This document shows positions 1 to 6,422 of a stretch of DNA of 6,890 nucleotides, piece by piece; position 1 is the stretch's first letter; every line of letters begins with the position of its first letter. This DNA is from Caryophanales bacterium UBA3260 (lineage in GTDB: Bacteria; Bacillota_I; Bacilli_A; RF39; UBA660): positions 1-6,890 of the forward strand of contig DEUO01000065.1 in the NCBI GenBank assembly GCA_002362595.1, read 5' to 3'. The notes under the pieces are model-generated. The model had not been told where the DNA came from. It did not search any database and was given only the letters and a program-made list of their open reading frames with translations. The translations under genes and the position numbers were made by a program.

Positions 1-147
1 GATGGAGAAAGATTAGAATATATAGAAATGTCTTATGATGATATTTTAGAATTGATAAAGGGAGATTCTAAAGAATTGAAAATTAATGATGCTAATAGTA
101 AAATAGCATTTATGGAATATACATTAAAAAAGAAAGGAATATTATAA
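1..147 (+). CDS. Nudix hydrolase, C-terminal fragment (5' end outside window)
   Basis: This is an open frame from the first base with 48 codons and a TAA stop at 145-147. The translation begins DGERLEYIEM and contains YDDILELI and INDANSKIAFMEY. That pattern of an acidic turn, a beta strand, a 'DDILELI' helix and an 'IxDANSxIA' final helix is what I expect at the C-terminus of ADP-ribose-type Nudix hydrolases. No Nudix box is present because the catalytic part lies upstream. The stop codon overlaps the nadE ATG by one base (TAATG), so the two genes are co-transcribed and probably translationally coupled. The fragment starts almost exactly where the Nudix fragment at the right end of the window stops, in the same frame, so the two may be halves of one gene. 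The family call rests on remembered family patterns and not on an alignment. Confidence 0.65.
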   Translation, partial: DGERLEYIEMSYDDILELIKGDSKELKINDANSKIAFMEYTLKKKGIL

Positions 148-2063
148 TGAATAAAACTTATGGATATGCAAGAGTTGCTGCTTCTGTACCAGAATTAAAA
201 GTAGGTAATGTAGAATTTAATACTAAGGAAGTTATTAAAGAAATAAAAGATTTAAATAAGGAAGGTGTACAAATTGTAACCTTCCCTGAGCTTTGCTTAA
301 CAGGATATACTTGTGCTGATTTGTTTAGTCAAGATATATTACTTACTAAGTCTAAAGATGCGATAAAGAAAGTTATGAATGAAACTAAGTCTTTAGATAT
401 TATATCTATTATAGGAGCACCAATAGTATGTGATAATCAATTATTTAATTGTGCAATAGTTATAAATAAAGGAGAAATATTAGGTATTGTACCTAAAACA
501 TATATTCCTAATTATGGTGAGTTTTATGAGAAAAGATGGTTTAGTACAAGTAATACTTTAACTAGTAGAACTATTAATATGTTTGGTAAAGAGGTTCCTA
601 TTGGTATAGATTTAATATTTAGAGATAAAGATGATGCTAAGTTTACTTTTGGAATTGAAGTATGCGAAGATCTATGGAGTCCTAAAGCACCTAGTGTAGA
701 AGCTGCTTTAAATGGAGCAACAATGATATTTAATTTATCAGCTAGTAATGAAGTTATTGGCAAGTTTGGATATCGTAAGAATTTAATAAGTATGCAATCT
801 GCTAAAAATGTATGTGCTTATATATATAGTTCTTCTGGAGTTAATGAATCTACTACAGATTTAGTGTTCTCTGGATATGCTGGTATTATGGAAAATGGTT
901 CTCTTTTAGTAGAAAATGACAGATTTAATTTTGAAACTAATCATATTATAAGTGATGTTGATATTCAAAGACTTATGAACAATAGAATTAAAGATATTAG
1001 TTTTATGGGAATTGGAGCAGCAAGTAATTATCGTGTTGTAAATATTGAATTAAAGGATAATAATACAGATTTAAGAAGAGTTTATGATGTTTATCCATTT
1101 GTTCCTAGTAACGAAGCTAAAAGAGCTGAAAGATGTAATGAAATTGTTAATATTCAAGCGTGTGGTTTAGCTAAACGTATTAAACATACTGGAATGAAAA
1201 AGTGTGTTATTGGTATTAGTGGTGGACTTGATTCAACGTTAGCTTTCTTAGTGGTAATTGAAGCTTATAGAAAATTAGGTATTAGCTTTGACAATTTAAT
1301 TGGAGTAACAATGCCTGGATTTGGTACAACAGGTAGAACATATAATAATGCCTTAACTTTAATGAAAAATTATGGTGTTACAATGCGTGAAGTAAGTATT
1401 AAAGAAGCTTCTTTACAACATTTTAAAGATATTGGTTTAGAAGAAACAGATAGAAGCGTTACTTATGAAAATACTCAAGCTAGAGAAAGAACACAAATAT
1501 TAATGGATATTGCTAATAAAGAAGGTGGATTAGTAATTGGGACTGGCGATTTATCTGAATTAGCATTAGGATGGTGTACTTATAATGGAGATCATATGTC
1601 TATGTATGCTGTTAATACATCTATACCTAAAACTTTAGTAAGATACTTAGTAAGATATTTTGCTGATATAGAAAAGAATGAAGAATGTAAGAAGACTATT
1701 TTAGATATTTTAGATACTCCAATTAGTCCAGAGTTATTACCTCCTTCTAAAGATGGCAAAATAGAACAACAAACAGAAAGTGTAGTTGGACCATATGTAT
1801 TACATGATTTTTATCTATATCATTTTATGAGATATGGAGCAAGCCCTGATAAGATAAGATATATCGCTAATAAGACATTTGAAGGAATGTATACAGAAGA
1901 AACAATTGACAAATGGTTAAGATTCTTTATAAAGAGATTCTTTAATCAACAATTTAAACGTAGTTGTCTTCCTGATGGACCTAAGGTAGGTACAATAAGT
2001 GTATCTCCAAGGGGAGATTTAAGAATGCCAAGTGATGCTGATAGTAGTAGTTGGTTAGATTAA
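147..2063 (+). CDS. nadE: Glutamine-dependent NAD+ synthetase (two-domain)
   Basis: This cytosolic enzyme makes the last step of NAD+ synthesis: nicotinate adenine dinucleotide + ATP + glutamine give NAD+. The 638-residue length fits the large two-domain form. Residues 1 to about 300 form a nitrilase-fold glutaminase domain with a visible Glu-Lys-Cys triad: E48 in TFPELCLTGY, K117 in GIVPKTY and C173 in GIEVCEDLW. Residues from about 320 form the synthetase domain, with the ATP pyrophosphatase loop SGGLDST at 358-364. It also shows YENTQARERTQ near 440-450, GTGDLSELALGW near 465-477 and QQTESVVGPY near 541-550. Ammonia made in the first domain is channelled to the second in this family. The start is supported by AAAGGA at 133-138, with 8 bases to the ATG. 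No promoter is visible before it, so it depends on the upstream Nudix transcript. A terminator overlaps its stop. All key residues are present. Confidence 0.97.
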   Translation: MNKTYGYARVAASVPELKVGNVEFNTKEVIKEIKDLNKEGVQIVTFPELCLTGYTCADLFSQDILLTKSKDAIKKVMNETKSLDIISIIGAPIVCDNQLFNCAIVINKGEILGIVPKTYIPNYGEFYEKRWFSTSNTLTSRTINMFGKEVPIGIDLIFRDKDDAKFTFGIEVCEDLWSPKAPSVEAALNGATMIFNLSASNEVIGKFGYRKNLISMQSAKNVCAYIYSSSGVNESTTDLVFSGYAGIMENGSLLVENDRFNFETNHIISDVDIQRLMNNRIKDISFMGIGAASNYRVVNIELKDNNTDLRRVYDVYPFVPSNEAKRAERCNEIVNIQACGLAKRIKHTGMKKCVIGISGGLDSTLAFLVVIEAYRKLGISFDNLIGVTMPGFGTTGRTYNNALTLMKNYGVTMREVSIKEASLQHFKDIGLEETDRSVTYENTQARERTQILMDIANKEGGLVIGTGDLSELALGWCTYNGDHMSMYAVNTSIPKTLVRYLVRYFADIEKNEECKKTILDILDTPISPELLPPSKDGKIEQQTESVVGPYVLHDFYLYHFMRYGASPDKIRYIANKTFEGMYTEETIDKWLRFFIKRFFNQQFKRSCLPDGPKVGTISVSPRGDLRMPSDADSSSWLD

Positions 2064-2088
2064 AAGAATATTTTAAATATTCTTTTTT
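2062..2088 (+). terminator. Rho-independent terminator after nadE
   Basis: An 11-bp stem pairs 2062-2072 with 2076-2086 around a three-base loop and runs into six T at 2083-2088. The stem has only one G-C pair and begins inside the nadE stop codon. It is weak in sequence composition, but its geometry and position are right for ending the nadE transcript. Confidence 0.7.
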
Positions 2089-2090
2089 GT

Positions 2091-2118
2091 TTGAAAAATA
2101 AAGCAAATTGTTTATAAT
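2091..2118 (+). promoter_or_regulatory. Promoter of the PH-domain gene
   Basis: A -35 box TTGAAA (2091-2096) and a perfect -10 TATAAT (2113-2118) are separated by 16 bases, just after the nadE terminator. Transcription should start near 2125, leaving a leader of about 30 bases before the ATG at 2156. Confidence 0.65.
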
Positions 2119-2155
2119 ATGAATATATATTATATTATTTTGGAGTGTGATATTT

Positions 2156-2599
2156 ATGTTTTATGTAAAGTATAAAGAAGTAACTAAATCTTTTAATTTC
2201 TCTAAAGCTTTAGATAAAAACGATTTACCAGGTTATATTAAACATTATATATATGATGATGAGAAGATATTGGTAGCTTATAAAACTTCTAGGGATCATG
2301 GTGTATTTACAGATAAGAAGATAATTCTTTTTGATAATTATAGTAAGTTTGGTATAAAGAAACAGATATATTCTATTCCTTATATCTCTATATCTACAAT
2401 AAGTATTACTTTTGAAGATAAGAGTGCTAATCTATTATTATATTTAAATTCTGGATATCCAGTTAATTTAAAATTTGTTTCTTTAGAACCTAAAGATAAG
2501 GTAAGACTACGTATATTGTATACTTGTATAAATAGAGTAATTGGTAAGCAAAAGTTGAATGAAAAAGATATTAAGAAATTAGTTAATAATGATTTCTAA
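2156..2599 (+). CDS. Small bacterial PH-domain protein (bPH_1/YvbH-like)
   Basis: This is a 147-residue soluble protein with no signal peptide or membrane segment. From about residue 30 to 120 it resembles the bacterial pleckstrin-homology family (Pfam bPH_1 type). It has a 'DDEKILVAYKTSRD' strand region, then 'VFTDKKIILFD', then 'YSIPYISISTISI' and a final helix ending in 'NRVIG'. These match the usual 'vlTnkRlil.d.....k..yhsIPY.sIs.fs' pattern. Such proteins are widespread in Bacillota and their role is poorly known; oligomeric and stress-related roles have been proposed. I chose ATG 2156 because GGAG at 2142-2145 is 10 bases upstream. The earlier GTG at 2147 would sit one base after that site and is not usable. 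The gene has its own promoter, and I see no terminator between its stop and the next promoter. Its transcript probably runs into the riboswitch terminators downstream. Confidence 0.8.
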   Translation: MFYVKYKEVTKSFNFSKALDKNDLPGYIKHYIYDDEKILVAYKTSRDHGVFTDKKIILFDNYSKFGIKKQIYSIPYISISTISITFEDKSANLLLYLNSGYPVNLKFVSLEPKDKVRLRILYTCINRVIGKQKLNEKDIKKLVNNDF

Positions 2600-2610
2600 A
2601 AGTGTATTCA

Positions 2611-2639
2611 TTGACAATTTCTTAAATTTATGCTATAAT
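2611..2639 (+). promoter_or_regulatory. Strong extended -10 promoter of the riboswitch RNA
   Basis: A perfect TTGACA (2611-2616), a 17-base spacer and TATAAT (2634-2639) are preceded by TGC (2631-2633), which makes an extended -10. The predicted start is near A2646, so the RNA would begin only about three bases before the riboswitch P1 strand. This is one of the two best promoters in the window. Confidence 0.9.
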
Positions 2640-2646
2640 TAAATTA

Positions 2647-2744
2647 CTTAAGAGGGAGTAGTTCCACTTTAGAAAGTGTAATAATTCGACTATACGGTTA
2701 TTAAAAACCCGGGTTATTTAAATCTATAGAACAAGACTTTTATG
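2647..2744 (+). ncRNA. yybP-ykoY-type (Mn2+-sensing) riboswitch aptamer
   Basis: The two signature elements of this class are present: GGAGTAG at 2655-2661 and CAAGAC at 2732-2737. The pairings also fit. P1 joins TAAGAG (2649-2654) to CTTTTA (2737-2742) and includes one G-U. Across the internal loop (GGAGTA facing AAGA), GTTC (2661-2664) pairs with GAAC (2729-2732). One branch is the hairpin CACTT/AAGTG (2665-2669 with 2674-2678). The other joins AATAAT (2680-2685) to GTTATT (2713-2718), carries the conserved-looking TTCGACTATAC loop (2685-2695) and ends in GGTT/AACC (2696-2699 with 2706-2709). Known members of this class sense manganese. A terminator shares the 3' strand of P1, so ligand-stabilised P1 should prevent termination, giving an ON switch as in other Gram-positive examples. 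The identification is by eye, without a covariance-model score. Confidence 0.82.
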
Positions 2745-2766
2745 TAGATAGCATAAAAGTTTTTTT
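2733..2766 (+). terminator. Riboswitch-controlled terminator (expression platform)
   Basis: A 12-bp stem pairs 2733-2744 with 2752-2763 (one G-U) around the loop TAGATAG, and a seven-T run covers 2760-2766. Its 5' arm contains the P1 3' strand (2737-2742), so the aptamer and the terminator are mutually exclusive. It probably also ends read-through from the PH-domain gene when the switch is off. Confidence 0.88.
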
Positions 2767-2779
2767 AATACTAGGTAAT

Positions 2780-2811
2780 AGACCTTTATGCTAGAGCATA
2801 GAGGTCTTTTT
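2780..2811 (+). terminator. Second terminator resembling the first
   Basis: A 12-bp stem pairs 2780-2791 with 2796-2807 (one G-U) around the tetraloop TAGA, followed by five T at 2807-2811. Its 5' arm AGACCTTTATG differs at one base from AGACTTTTATG in the first terminator (2734-2744). It lies 61 bases before the lipoprotein ATG. Unless it is also controlled, it would reduce riboswitch-driven read-through into that gene. Confidence 0.85.
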
Positions 2812-2871
2812 AAATCTTAAGTATAAATTATATTTAATTTATTATTCAAAGTGTGAGAAGGAGAGATTTAT

Positions 2872-3672
2872 ATGAATAATATGAGATTAAATTTAGGTAA
2901 ATTTTTAAGTTTGAGAGGTGTATCTTTAGTTTTAGTTACAACAGTAATGATTACTGGATTAAGTGGATGTGGTAAAAAAGCAGAATGTGATATTAAGGGA
3001 GATCATGCGCATCTTTATATTAATGAACAAAATTTTTCTAGATATATTAATAAGGAATATTTAAGTTATGAGGGATATGAAAGACAAGAAGATTATAAAG
3101 TTTTAAGTGAAGATGAAAAGAAATTATGCAAGTTTGAAGATAAGAAAGATTTACTTAGAATAGATGAAAATATAGATGCGATAGCTGCTGTTCAAGAAAA
3201 GAATCATGATTATATTGAATATAGATATGCTTATACGTATTTAATGCCTATACCTCATCATGTTAGATCAGGTAAGACAAGTTATACTTATTTTACTTAT
3301 ATTCCTGTTACTCATCACTCTTGGACTAGTAATCCAGAACATAGCAGATTAACAGGAGAACAGAGAAGATGTCACCATGTTTATCAAGCTTGTAATGTAG
3401 TTATAGATGAAAATGGTAAGTATGTAGTAGTTCCTAGTGATTACGTAGATGATATATTTTCTTTAAATGGAGAATATACATATATAAAAGAATCTTTTTG
3501 TAAGGTTATTGATGCTGAATACGGTTATGATCTTGATTATGAAGATGGGGTAGAAGATGACCCTGATTTAATAGATGAAAATGCTGTTACAGAAGATAAT
3601 ACTGTTACACAAAGTTATAATACTCAAGAATTTGATGTTACAGGTGCTAAGCTAGTTAAGAAATTAAGTTAA
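2872..3672 (+). CDS. Uncharacterised His-rich lipoprotein
   Basis: I do not recognise the family of this 266-residue protein. Residues 1-32 form a lipoprotein signal: a basic N-terminus, a hydrophobic stretch at about 17-30 and the lipobox LSGC with the lipidated Cys at 33. The mature protein should be anchored on the outer face of the membrane. It has ten His, several in clusters: GDHAH (43-47), PIPHH (126-130), THHS (147-150) and RRCHHVYQAC (165-174). It has six Cys including C33, many Tyr, and an acidic tail rich in Asp and Glu at about 218-242. Clustered His, Cys and acidic residues suggest metal binding, but this is inference. The start is set by AAGGAG (2858-2863), 8 bases before the ATG. 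I see no convincing promoter between terminator two and the gene, so read-through from the manganese-type riboswitch is its most likely control. A palindromic terminator follows the stop. Confidence 0.8.
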   Translation: MNNMRLNLGKFLSLRGVSLVLVTTVMITGLSGCGKKAECDIKGDHAHLYINEQNFSRYINKEYLSYEGYERQEDYKVLSEDEKKLCKFEDKKDLLRIDENIDAIAAVQEKNHDYIEYRYAYTYLMPIPHHVRSGKTSYTYFTYIPVTHHSWTSNPEHSRLTGEQRRCHHVYQACNVVIDENGKYVVVPSDYVDDIFSLNGEYTYIKESFCKVIDAEYGYDLDYEDGVEDDPDLIDENAVTEDNTVTQSYNTQEFDVTGAKLVKKLS

Positions 3673-3675
3673 TTA

Positions 3676-3700
3676 AAACCCGTTTTAAAACGGGTTTATT
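3676..3700. terminator. Bidirectional terminator between convergent genes
   Basis: A perfect 22-base palindrome at 3676-3697 folds into a 9-bp stem (AAACCCGTT with AACGGGTTT) with loop TTAA. T-rich sequence follows on both strands. It lies 4 bases after the lipoprotein stop, and its right arm contains the first bases of the ASCH gene's stop codon (3696-3698 on the minus strand). It should end transcription from both sides. Confidence 0.85.
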
Positions 3701-4091
3701 TATTGTATGTCCATATATTTAGTTGACCTTTGGCTTTTATTGGTTCTATTACTTTAATATCTTCTAATATCCATGCATATCTTCCTTCGGAGTAATCGCC
3801 ACATATATATTCTTGATAGTTATTATTTTTTATATATTCTATGTATTCTTTAGTCATATATATACAATTAACTAAGTTACATTTACATATTATATTACCA
3901 AAATGCATATCTTTATCATCTATTAAAGACATTAATTCCTTATCTTCTAAATCAGATTTTGCTATTTTAGTACTACTAGCATGAATGTATAATTCACCTC
4001 TATAATTTGTTTTCCAACTTCTTGTTTCTATTTTTTTCTTCTTCTCATATATAAGAGTAGCAAATGGTTCTGTAAGACTTAAAACCTTCAT
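3696..4091 (-). CDS. ASCH-domain protein
   Basis: This 131-residue soluble protein is essentially one ASCH domain. The N-terminus carries the family signature: SLTEPFATLI (residues 5-14), then KKKIETRSW (18-26), then YRGELYIHAS (30-39). A later strand, GRYAWILEDIKVIEPI, and a C-terminal LNIW complete the fold. ASCH proteins have a PUA-like beta barrel and are thought to bind RNA or modified nucleosides. The E. coli member YqfB hydrolyses N4-acetylcytidine using a Lys-x-x-Thr pair. Here K20-x-x-T23 lies at a similar place, but I cannot align the rest by eye, so the activity is unproven. The usual glycine before the Lys run is Lys here (EKKKKIE). AAGGTGA just upstream supports the start. It is the only minus-strand gene and is convergent with the lipoprotein gene. 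Confidence 0.85.
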   Translation of the reverse strand: MKVLSLTEPFATLIYEKKKKIETRSWKTNYRGELYIHASSTKIAKSDLEDKELMSLIDDKDMHFGNIICKCNLVNCIYMTKEYIEYIKNNNYQEYICGDYSEGRYAWILEDIKVIEPIKAKGQLNIWTYNK

Positions 4092-4108
4092 TTAAATCAC
4101 CTTTTTAT

Positions 4109-4117
4109 AGTATATCA
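4109..4117 (-). promoter_or_regulatory. Probable extended -10 promoter of the ASCH gene
   Basis: On the minus strand TGA (4117-4115) precedes TATACT (4114-4109), an extended -10. No good -35 is visible at the right distance. Predicted transcription starts near 4102, which would leave little or no leader and cut into the ribosome site, so the true -10 may lie further upstream. Confidence 0.35.
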
Positions 4118-4160
4118 TATATAAAAAATAAAATCTTTTTAATTTTTTGTTAAAAAGTAG

Positions 4161-4189
4161 TTGACAAATTAAAATGATACTAATATAAT
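4161..4189 (+). promoter_or_regulatory. Promoter of the pncA-pncB-nudix operon
   Basis: Perfect TTGACA (4161-4166) and perfect TATAAT (4184-4189) are separated by 17 bases. Transcription should begin near A4196, giving a leader of about 115 bases before pncA. The spacer contains a copy of the ATGATAYTA repeat seen twice again in the leader, and the first inverted-repeat arm begins immediately after the -10. Confidence 0.9.
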
Positions 4190-4252
4190 GTTAATAACAG
4201 ATGGCGAAAAAGCCAATAATTTTAAATGTATGATATTAATAAAATGATATTA
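4174..4252 (+). repeat. Three ATGATAYTA direct repeats in promoter and leader
   Basis: ATGATACTA occurs at 4174-4182 in the promoter spacer. ATGATATTA occurs at 4230-4238 and 4244-4252, 14 bases apart. The first two copies extend to an 11 of 12 match (ATGATAYTAATA). They might be binding sites, but such short A+T-rich matches can arise by chance here. Confidence 0.35.
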
Positions 4253-4278
4253 TCATTATTTTAAAATCTGTTATTAAC
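4190..4278 (+). repeat. 13-bp inverted repeat bounding the pncA leader
   Basis: GTTAATAACAGAT (4190-4202) is a perfect inverted match to ATCTGTTATTAAC (4266-4278). Each arm also contains a 9-base palindrome GTTANTAAC (4190-4198 and 4270-4278), with centres 80 bp apart. The first palindrome covers the predicted start of transcription and the second lies about 20 bases before the pncA ribosome site. Inside are a small hairpin GGC/GCC with loop GAAAAA (4203-4214) and a hairpin AATGA/TCATT (4243-4257). It could be a pair of operators for an NAD or niacin repressor, or an RNA leader closed by at least 7 bp. No T-run follows, so it is not a terminator. I do not recognise it as a known riboswitch. 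Confidence 0.6.
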
Positions 4279-4310
4279 AAAAAATAAAAAAGAAAAAGGA
4301 TGGAGATTTT

Positions 4311-4919
4311 ATGAAAGAAAAAAAGAATATTAAAGAAATGGAAGAAGCTGTATTTCAAATAGATATGAATGAAGGTTTCTGTGAGGAGGGTAATTTAGCA
4401 GATCCAACTATAAAACATATAGTACCTAATATAGTTCCTATTATTAGAGCTGTACTTGAAAAAGGTGAAGGTTACTTTGTTATTAATGATAGACATACAA
4501 AAGATAGTGTAGAACTTAAAAGATATGCTGAACATTGTATGGGCGATAAAGAATCTAGAACAATTAAAGAATTAGCTATTTATGAACAATATGCAGATAG
4601 AACATTCTATAAGAATTCAACTTGCGCATTATTTGCACCAGGTATGATGGAAATGCTAATGGAAATGACAAATTTAAAGAGAGTAATTTTAGTTGGTTGT
4701 TGTACTGATATCTGTATTCAGAATTTTGCAATAGCACTTAGAAATTTCTTTGATGAATTAAATATGGATATAGATATTATTGTTCCTAAGAATGCGGTTG
4801 AAACATTCCATATTCCAGGAGTACATGATAGAGAAGAAAATAATAAAAGAGCTTATAGTGTTATGGAAAACACTGGTGTAAAGCTTGTTAAAACAATGAA
4901 AGAAGTAGAGGTAAGATAA
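4311..4919 (+). CDS. pncA: Nicotinamidase (isochorismatase-like hydrolase family)
   Basis: This cytosolic amidase converts nicotinamide to nicotinate and ammonia, the first step of deamidating NAD salvage. At 202 residues it has normal family length. The catalytic Asp-Lys-Cys triad is visible: D18 in QIDMNEGF, K101 in FYKNSTCALF and C135 in GCCTDICIQ. The metal site is read as D60 and H62 (NDRH), E68 and H75 (YAEHC). The Glu-x6-His spacing resembles the streptococcal enzyme more than the mycobacterial one. GGAG at 4302-4305 and AAGGA just before it support the ATG. It leads an operon from the 4161 promoter, and its stop is one base before the pncB ATG, so the two are surely translated together. 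The pncB partnership makes nicotinamidase much likelier than isochorismatase. Confidence 0.94.
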   Translation: MKEKKNIKEMEEAVFQIDMNEGFCEEGNLADPTIKHIVPNIVPIIRAVLEKGEGYFVINDRHTKDSVELKRYAEHCMGDKESRTIKELAIYEQYADRTFYKNSTCALFAPGMMEMLMEMTNLKRVILVGCCTDICIQNFAIALRNFFDELNMDIDIIVPKNAVETFHIPGVHDREENNKRAYSVMENTGVKLVKTMKEVEVR

Positions 4920-4920
4920 T

Positions 4921-6399
4921 ATGAAAAATAGAAATTTAACAATGATGACAGACTTTTATGAATTAACAATGAGTCAAGCTTATTTTAAAGCAGGTAAGAA
5001 AGATGAAGAAGCAGTATTTGATGCTTTCTTTAGAAAAAATCCATTAGATGGTGGATATGCTGTAATGGGTGGAGTTGATAGAATTATTAAATTAGTTAAG
5101 GAAGCTCATTTTAATGATGAGGATATAGAATATTTAAGAAGTACAGGACAATTTACTGAAGACTTTTTAGCATATTTAAGAGATTTTAAATTTACTGGTT
5201 CAATCTATGCAGTACCTGATGGAACTCCAGTATTTGCTAATGAACCAATATTAACTGTTAAGGCTCCTATCATAGAAGCACAAATATTAGAAACTATATT
5301 ACTTAGTTATTTAAATGCAGGTATTATTCATACTACTGCTGCTAGAAGAGTAGTAGAAGCCGCAGAAGGAATTGGTATTATGGAATTTGGAGCACGTCGT
5401 GCTTTAGGACCAGATGCAGCTGTTGAAGCAAGTAAATGTGCTATGATAGCTGGATGTGTTGGGACTTCAAATGTACTTGCTGGTCAAGAATATGGATTCC
5501 CTGTACTTGGTACTATGGCTCATAGTTTAGTAACAGAAGCAGATAGTGAATATGAAGCATTCTTAAATTATGCTAAAGCTTATCCAAATAATTGTATATT
5601 ACTTGTTGATACATATGATGTATTAAAGAGTGGTGTACCTAATGCTATTAGAGTAGCAAAAGAATTCTTAATACCTAATGGATATCAGTTAAAAGGTATT
5701 AGAATAGATTCTGGTGATTTAGCTTATCTATCTAAAGAAGCTAAAAAAATGTTAATAGAAGCAGGTTTACCTGATACTAAAGTATGTTTATCAAATGGAT
5801 TAAACGAAAGAACTATTAAAGCTTTAAAAGAACAAGGCGCGGTAATTGATTCAATTGGTTTAGGCGATAATATTGTTTTACCTGATAAAGCTAGAGTTGG
5901 TTGTGTATATAAAAATGTAGCGATAAATCATAATGGAGAATTTGTATCAAGAATAAAAGTAAGTAATGAAGCTGCTAAAGCTATTACACCTGGGTATAAG
6001 AAAGTATATAGATTTTATGATAAAACAACAGGTTATGCTTTAGGTGATGTAATTGCTTTACATGAAGAAAATATTCCTAGAAATAAATTTACTTTAATTG
6101 ATCCAAATAATGAAGCTAATAGATTAACTATTAAGAATTATAATATTAGAGAATTACAAGAAGCAATATTTGTTGATGGAAAACTAGTATGGGAAGATCC
6201 TACTATAGCAGAGAAACAAGCTTATTGTAATAAAGAAATGGCTACTTTATATCCAGAAGTTAAAAGAATTGATAATCCTCATGGATACTATGTTGATTTA
6301 ACTAGAAAATTATTAGAACTTAAAAAAGAATTAATTAGACAAGCTAAAGAACAAACTGTTACTTATGATATTGATACTAAATTAGAAAAAAGGTTATAA
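4921..6399 (+). CDS. pncB: Nicotinate phosphoribosyltransferase
   Basis: This enzyme joins nicotinate to PRPP to give nicotinate mononucleotide, with ATP hydrolysis driving the reaction. The 492-residue length matches the Bacillota form. Signatures in order are MMTDFYELTMSQAYF (8-22), FGARR (156-160) in the substrate pocket, GTMAHS (197-202) with the His expected to be phosphorylated (H201), and LVDTYD (228-233). These are followed by IRIDSGDL (260-267), LSNGLNE (290-296), and the phosphate loop IGLGDNIV (312-319). In many homologs that last loop reads GVGTxLV; the Gly-Asp-Asn form here is a variant and not a loss. The ribosome site GAGG (4908-4911) lies inside the end of pncA, and only one base separates the genes. 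It consumes the PncA product. The Nudix gene starts 23 bases downstream. Confidence 0.96.
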   Translation: MKNRNLTMMTDFYELTMSQAYFKAGKKDEEAVFDAFFRKNPLDGGYAVMGGVDRIIKLVKEAHFNDEDIEYLRSTGQFTEDFLAYLRDFKFTGSIYAVPDGTPVFANEPILTVKAPIIEAQILETILLSYLNAGIIHTTAARRVVEAAEGIGIMEFGARRALGPDAAVEASKCAMIAGCVGTSNVLAGQEYGFPVLGTMAHSLVTEADSEYEAFLNYAKAYPNNCILLVDTYDVLKSGVPNAIRVAKEFLIPNGYQLKGIRIDSGDLAYLSKEAKKMLIEAGLPDTKVCLSNGLNERTIKALKEQGAVIDSIGLGDNIVLPDKARVGCVYKNVAINHNGEFVSRIKVSNEAAKAITPGYKKVYRFYDKTTGYALGDVIALHEENIPRNKFTLIDPNNEANRLTIKNYNIRELQEAIFVDGKLVWEDPTIAEKQAYCNKEMATLYPEVKRIDNPHGYYVDLTRKLLELKKELIRQAKEQTVTYDIDTKLEKRL

Positions 6400-6422
6400 T
6401 ATAAGGGAATATTGGAGTGATA

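Noticed and set aside
524..763. A 79-codon open frame on the minus strand
   Set aside because: It lies wholly inside nadE, covering the glutaminase-domain residues around the catalytic Cys. It has no family resemblance and no ribosome site that I can see, so it is a shadow frame.
2147..2155. GTG at 2147 as the start of the PH-domain gene
   Set aside because: The only Shine-Dalgarno site, GGAG at 2142-2145, would be one base from it. ATG 2156 has usable spacing.
2640..2811. T-box or other amino-acid leader upstream of the lipoprotein
   Set aside because: No T-box sequence (TGGNACCGCG-like) is present, while the GGAGTAG and CAAGAC elements and the P1/terminator overlap fit yybP-ykoY.
4190..4278. 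A MITE or insertion remnant, or a transcription terminator
   Set aside because: There is no target-site duplication: ATAAT precedes and AAAAA follows. No T-run follows the right arm. The left arm is placed exactly at the transcription start, which favours a regulatory role.
4190..4310. A known NAD-sensing riboswitch before pncA
   Set aside because: I could not match the leader to the conserved parts of the NAD+-I or NAD+-II classes as I know them, so I report only an unassigned structured leader.
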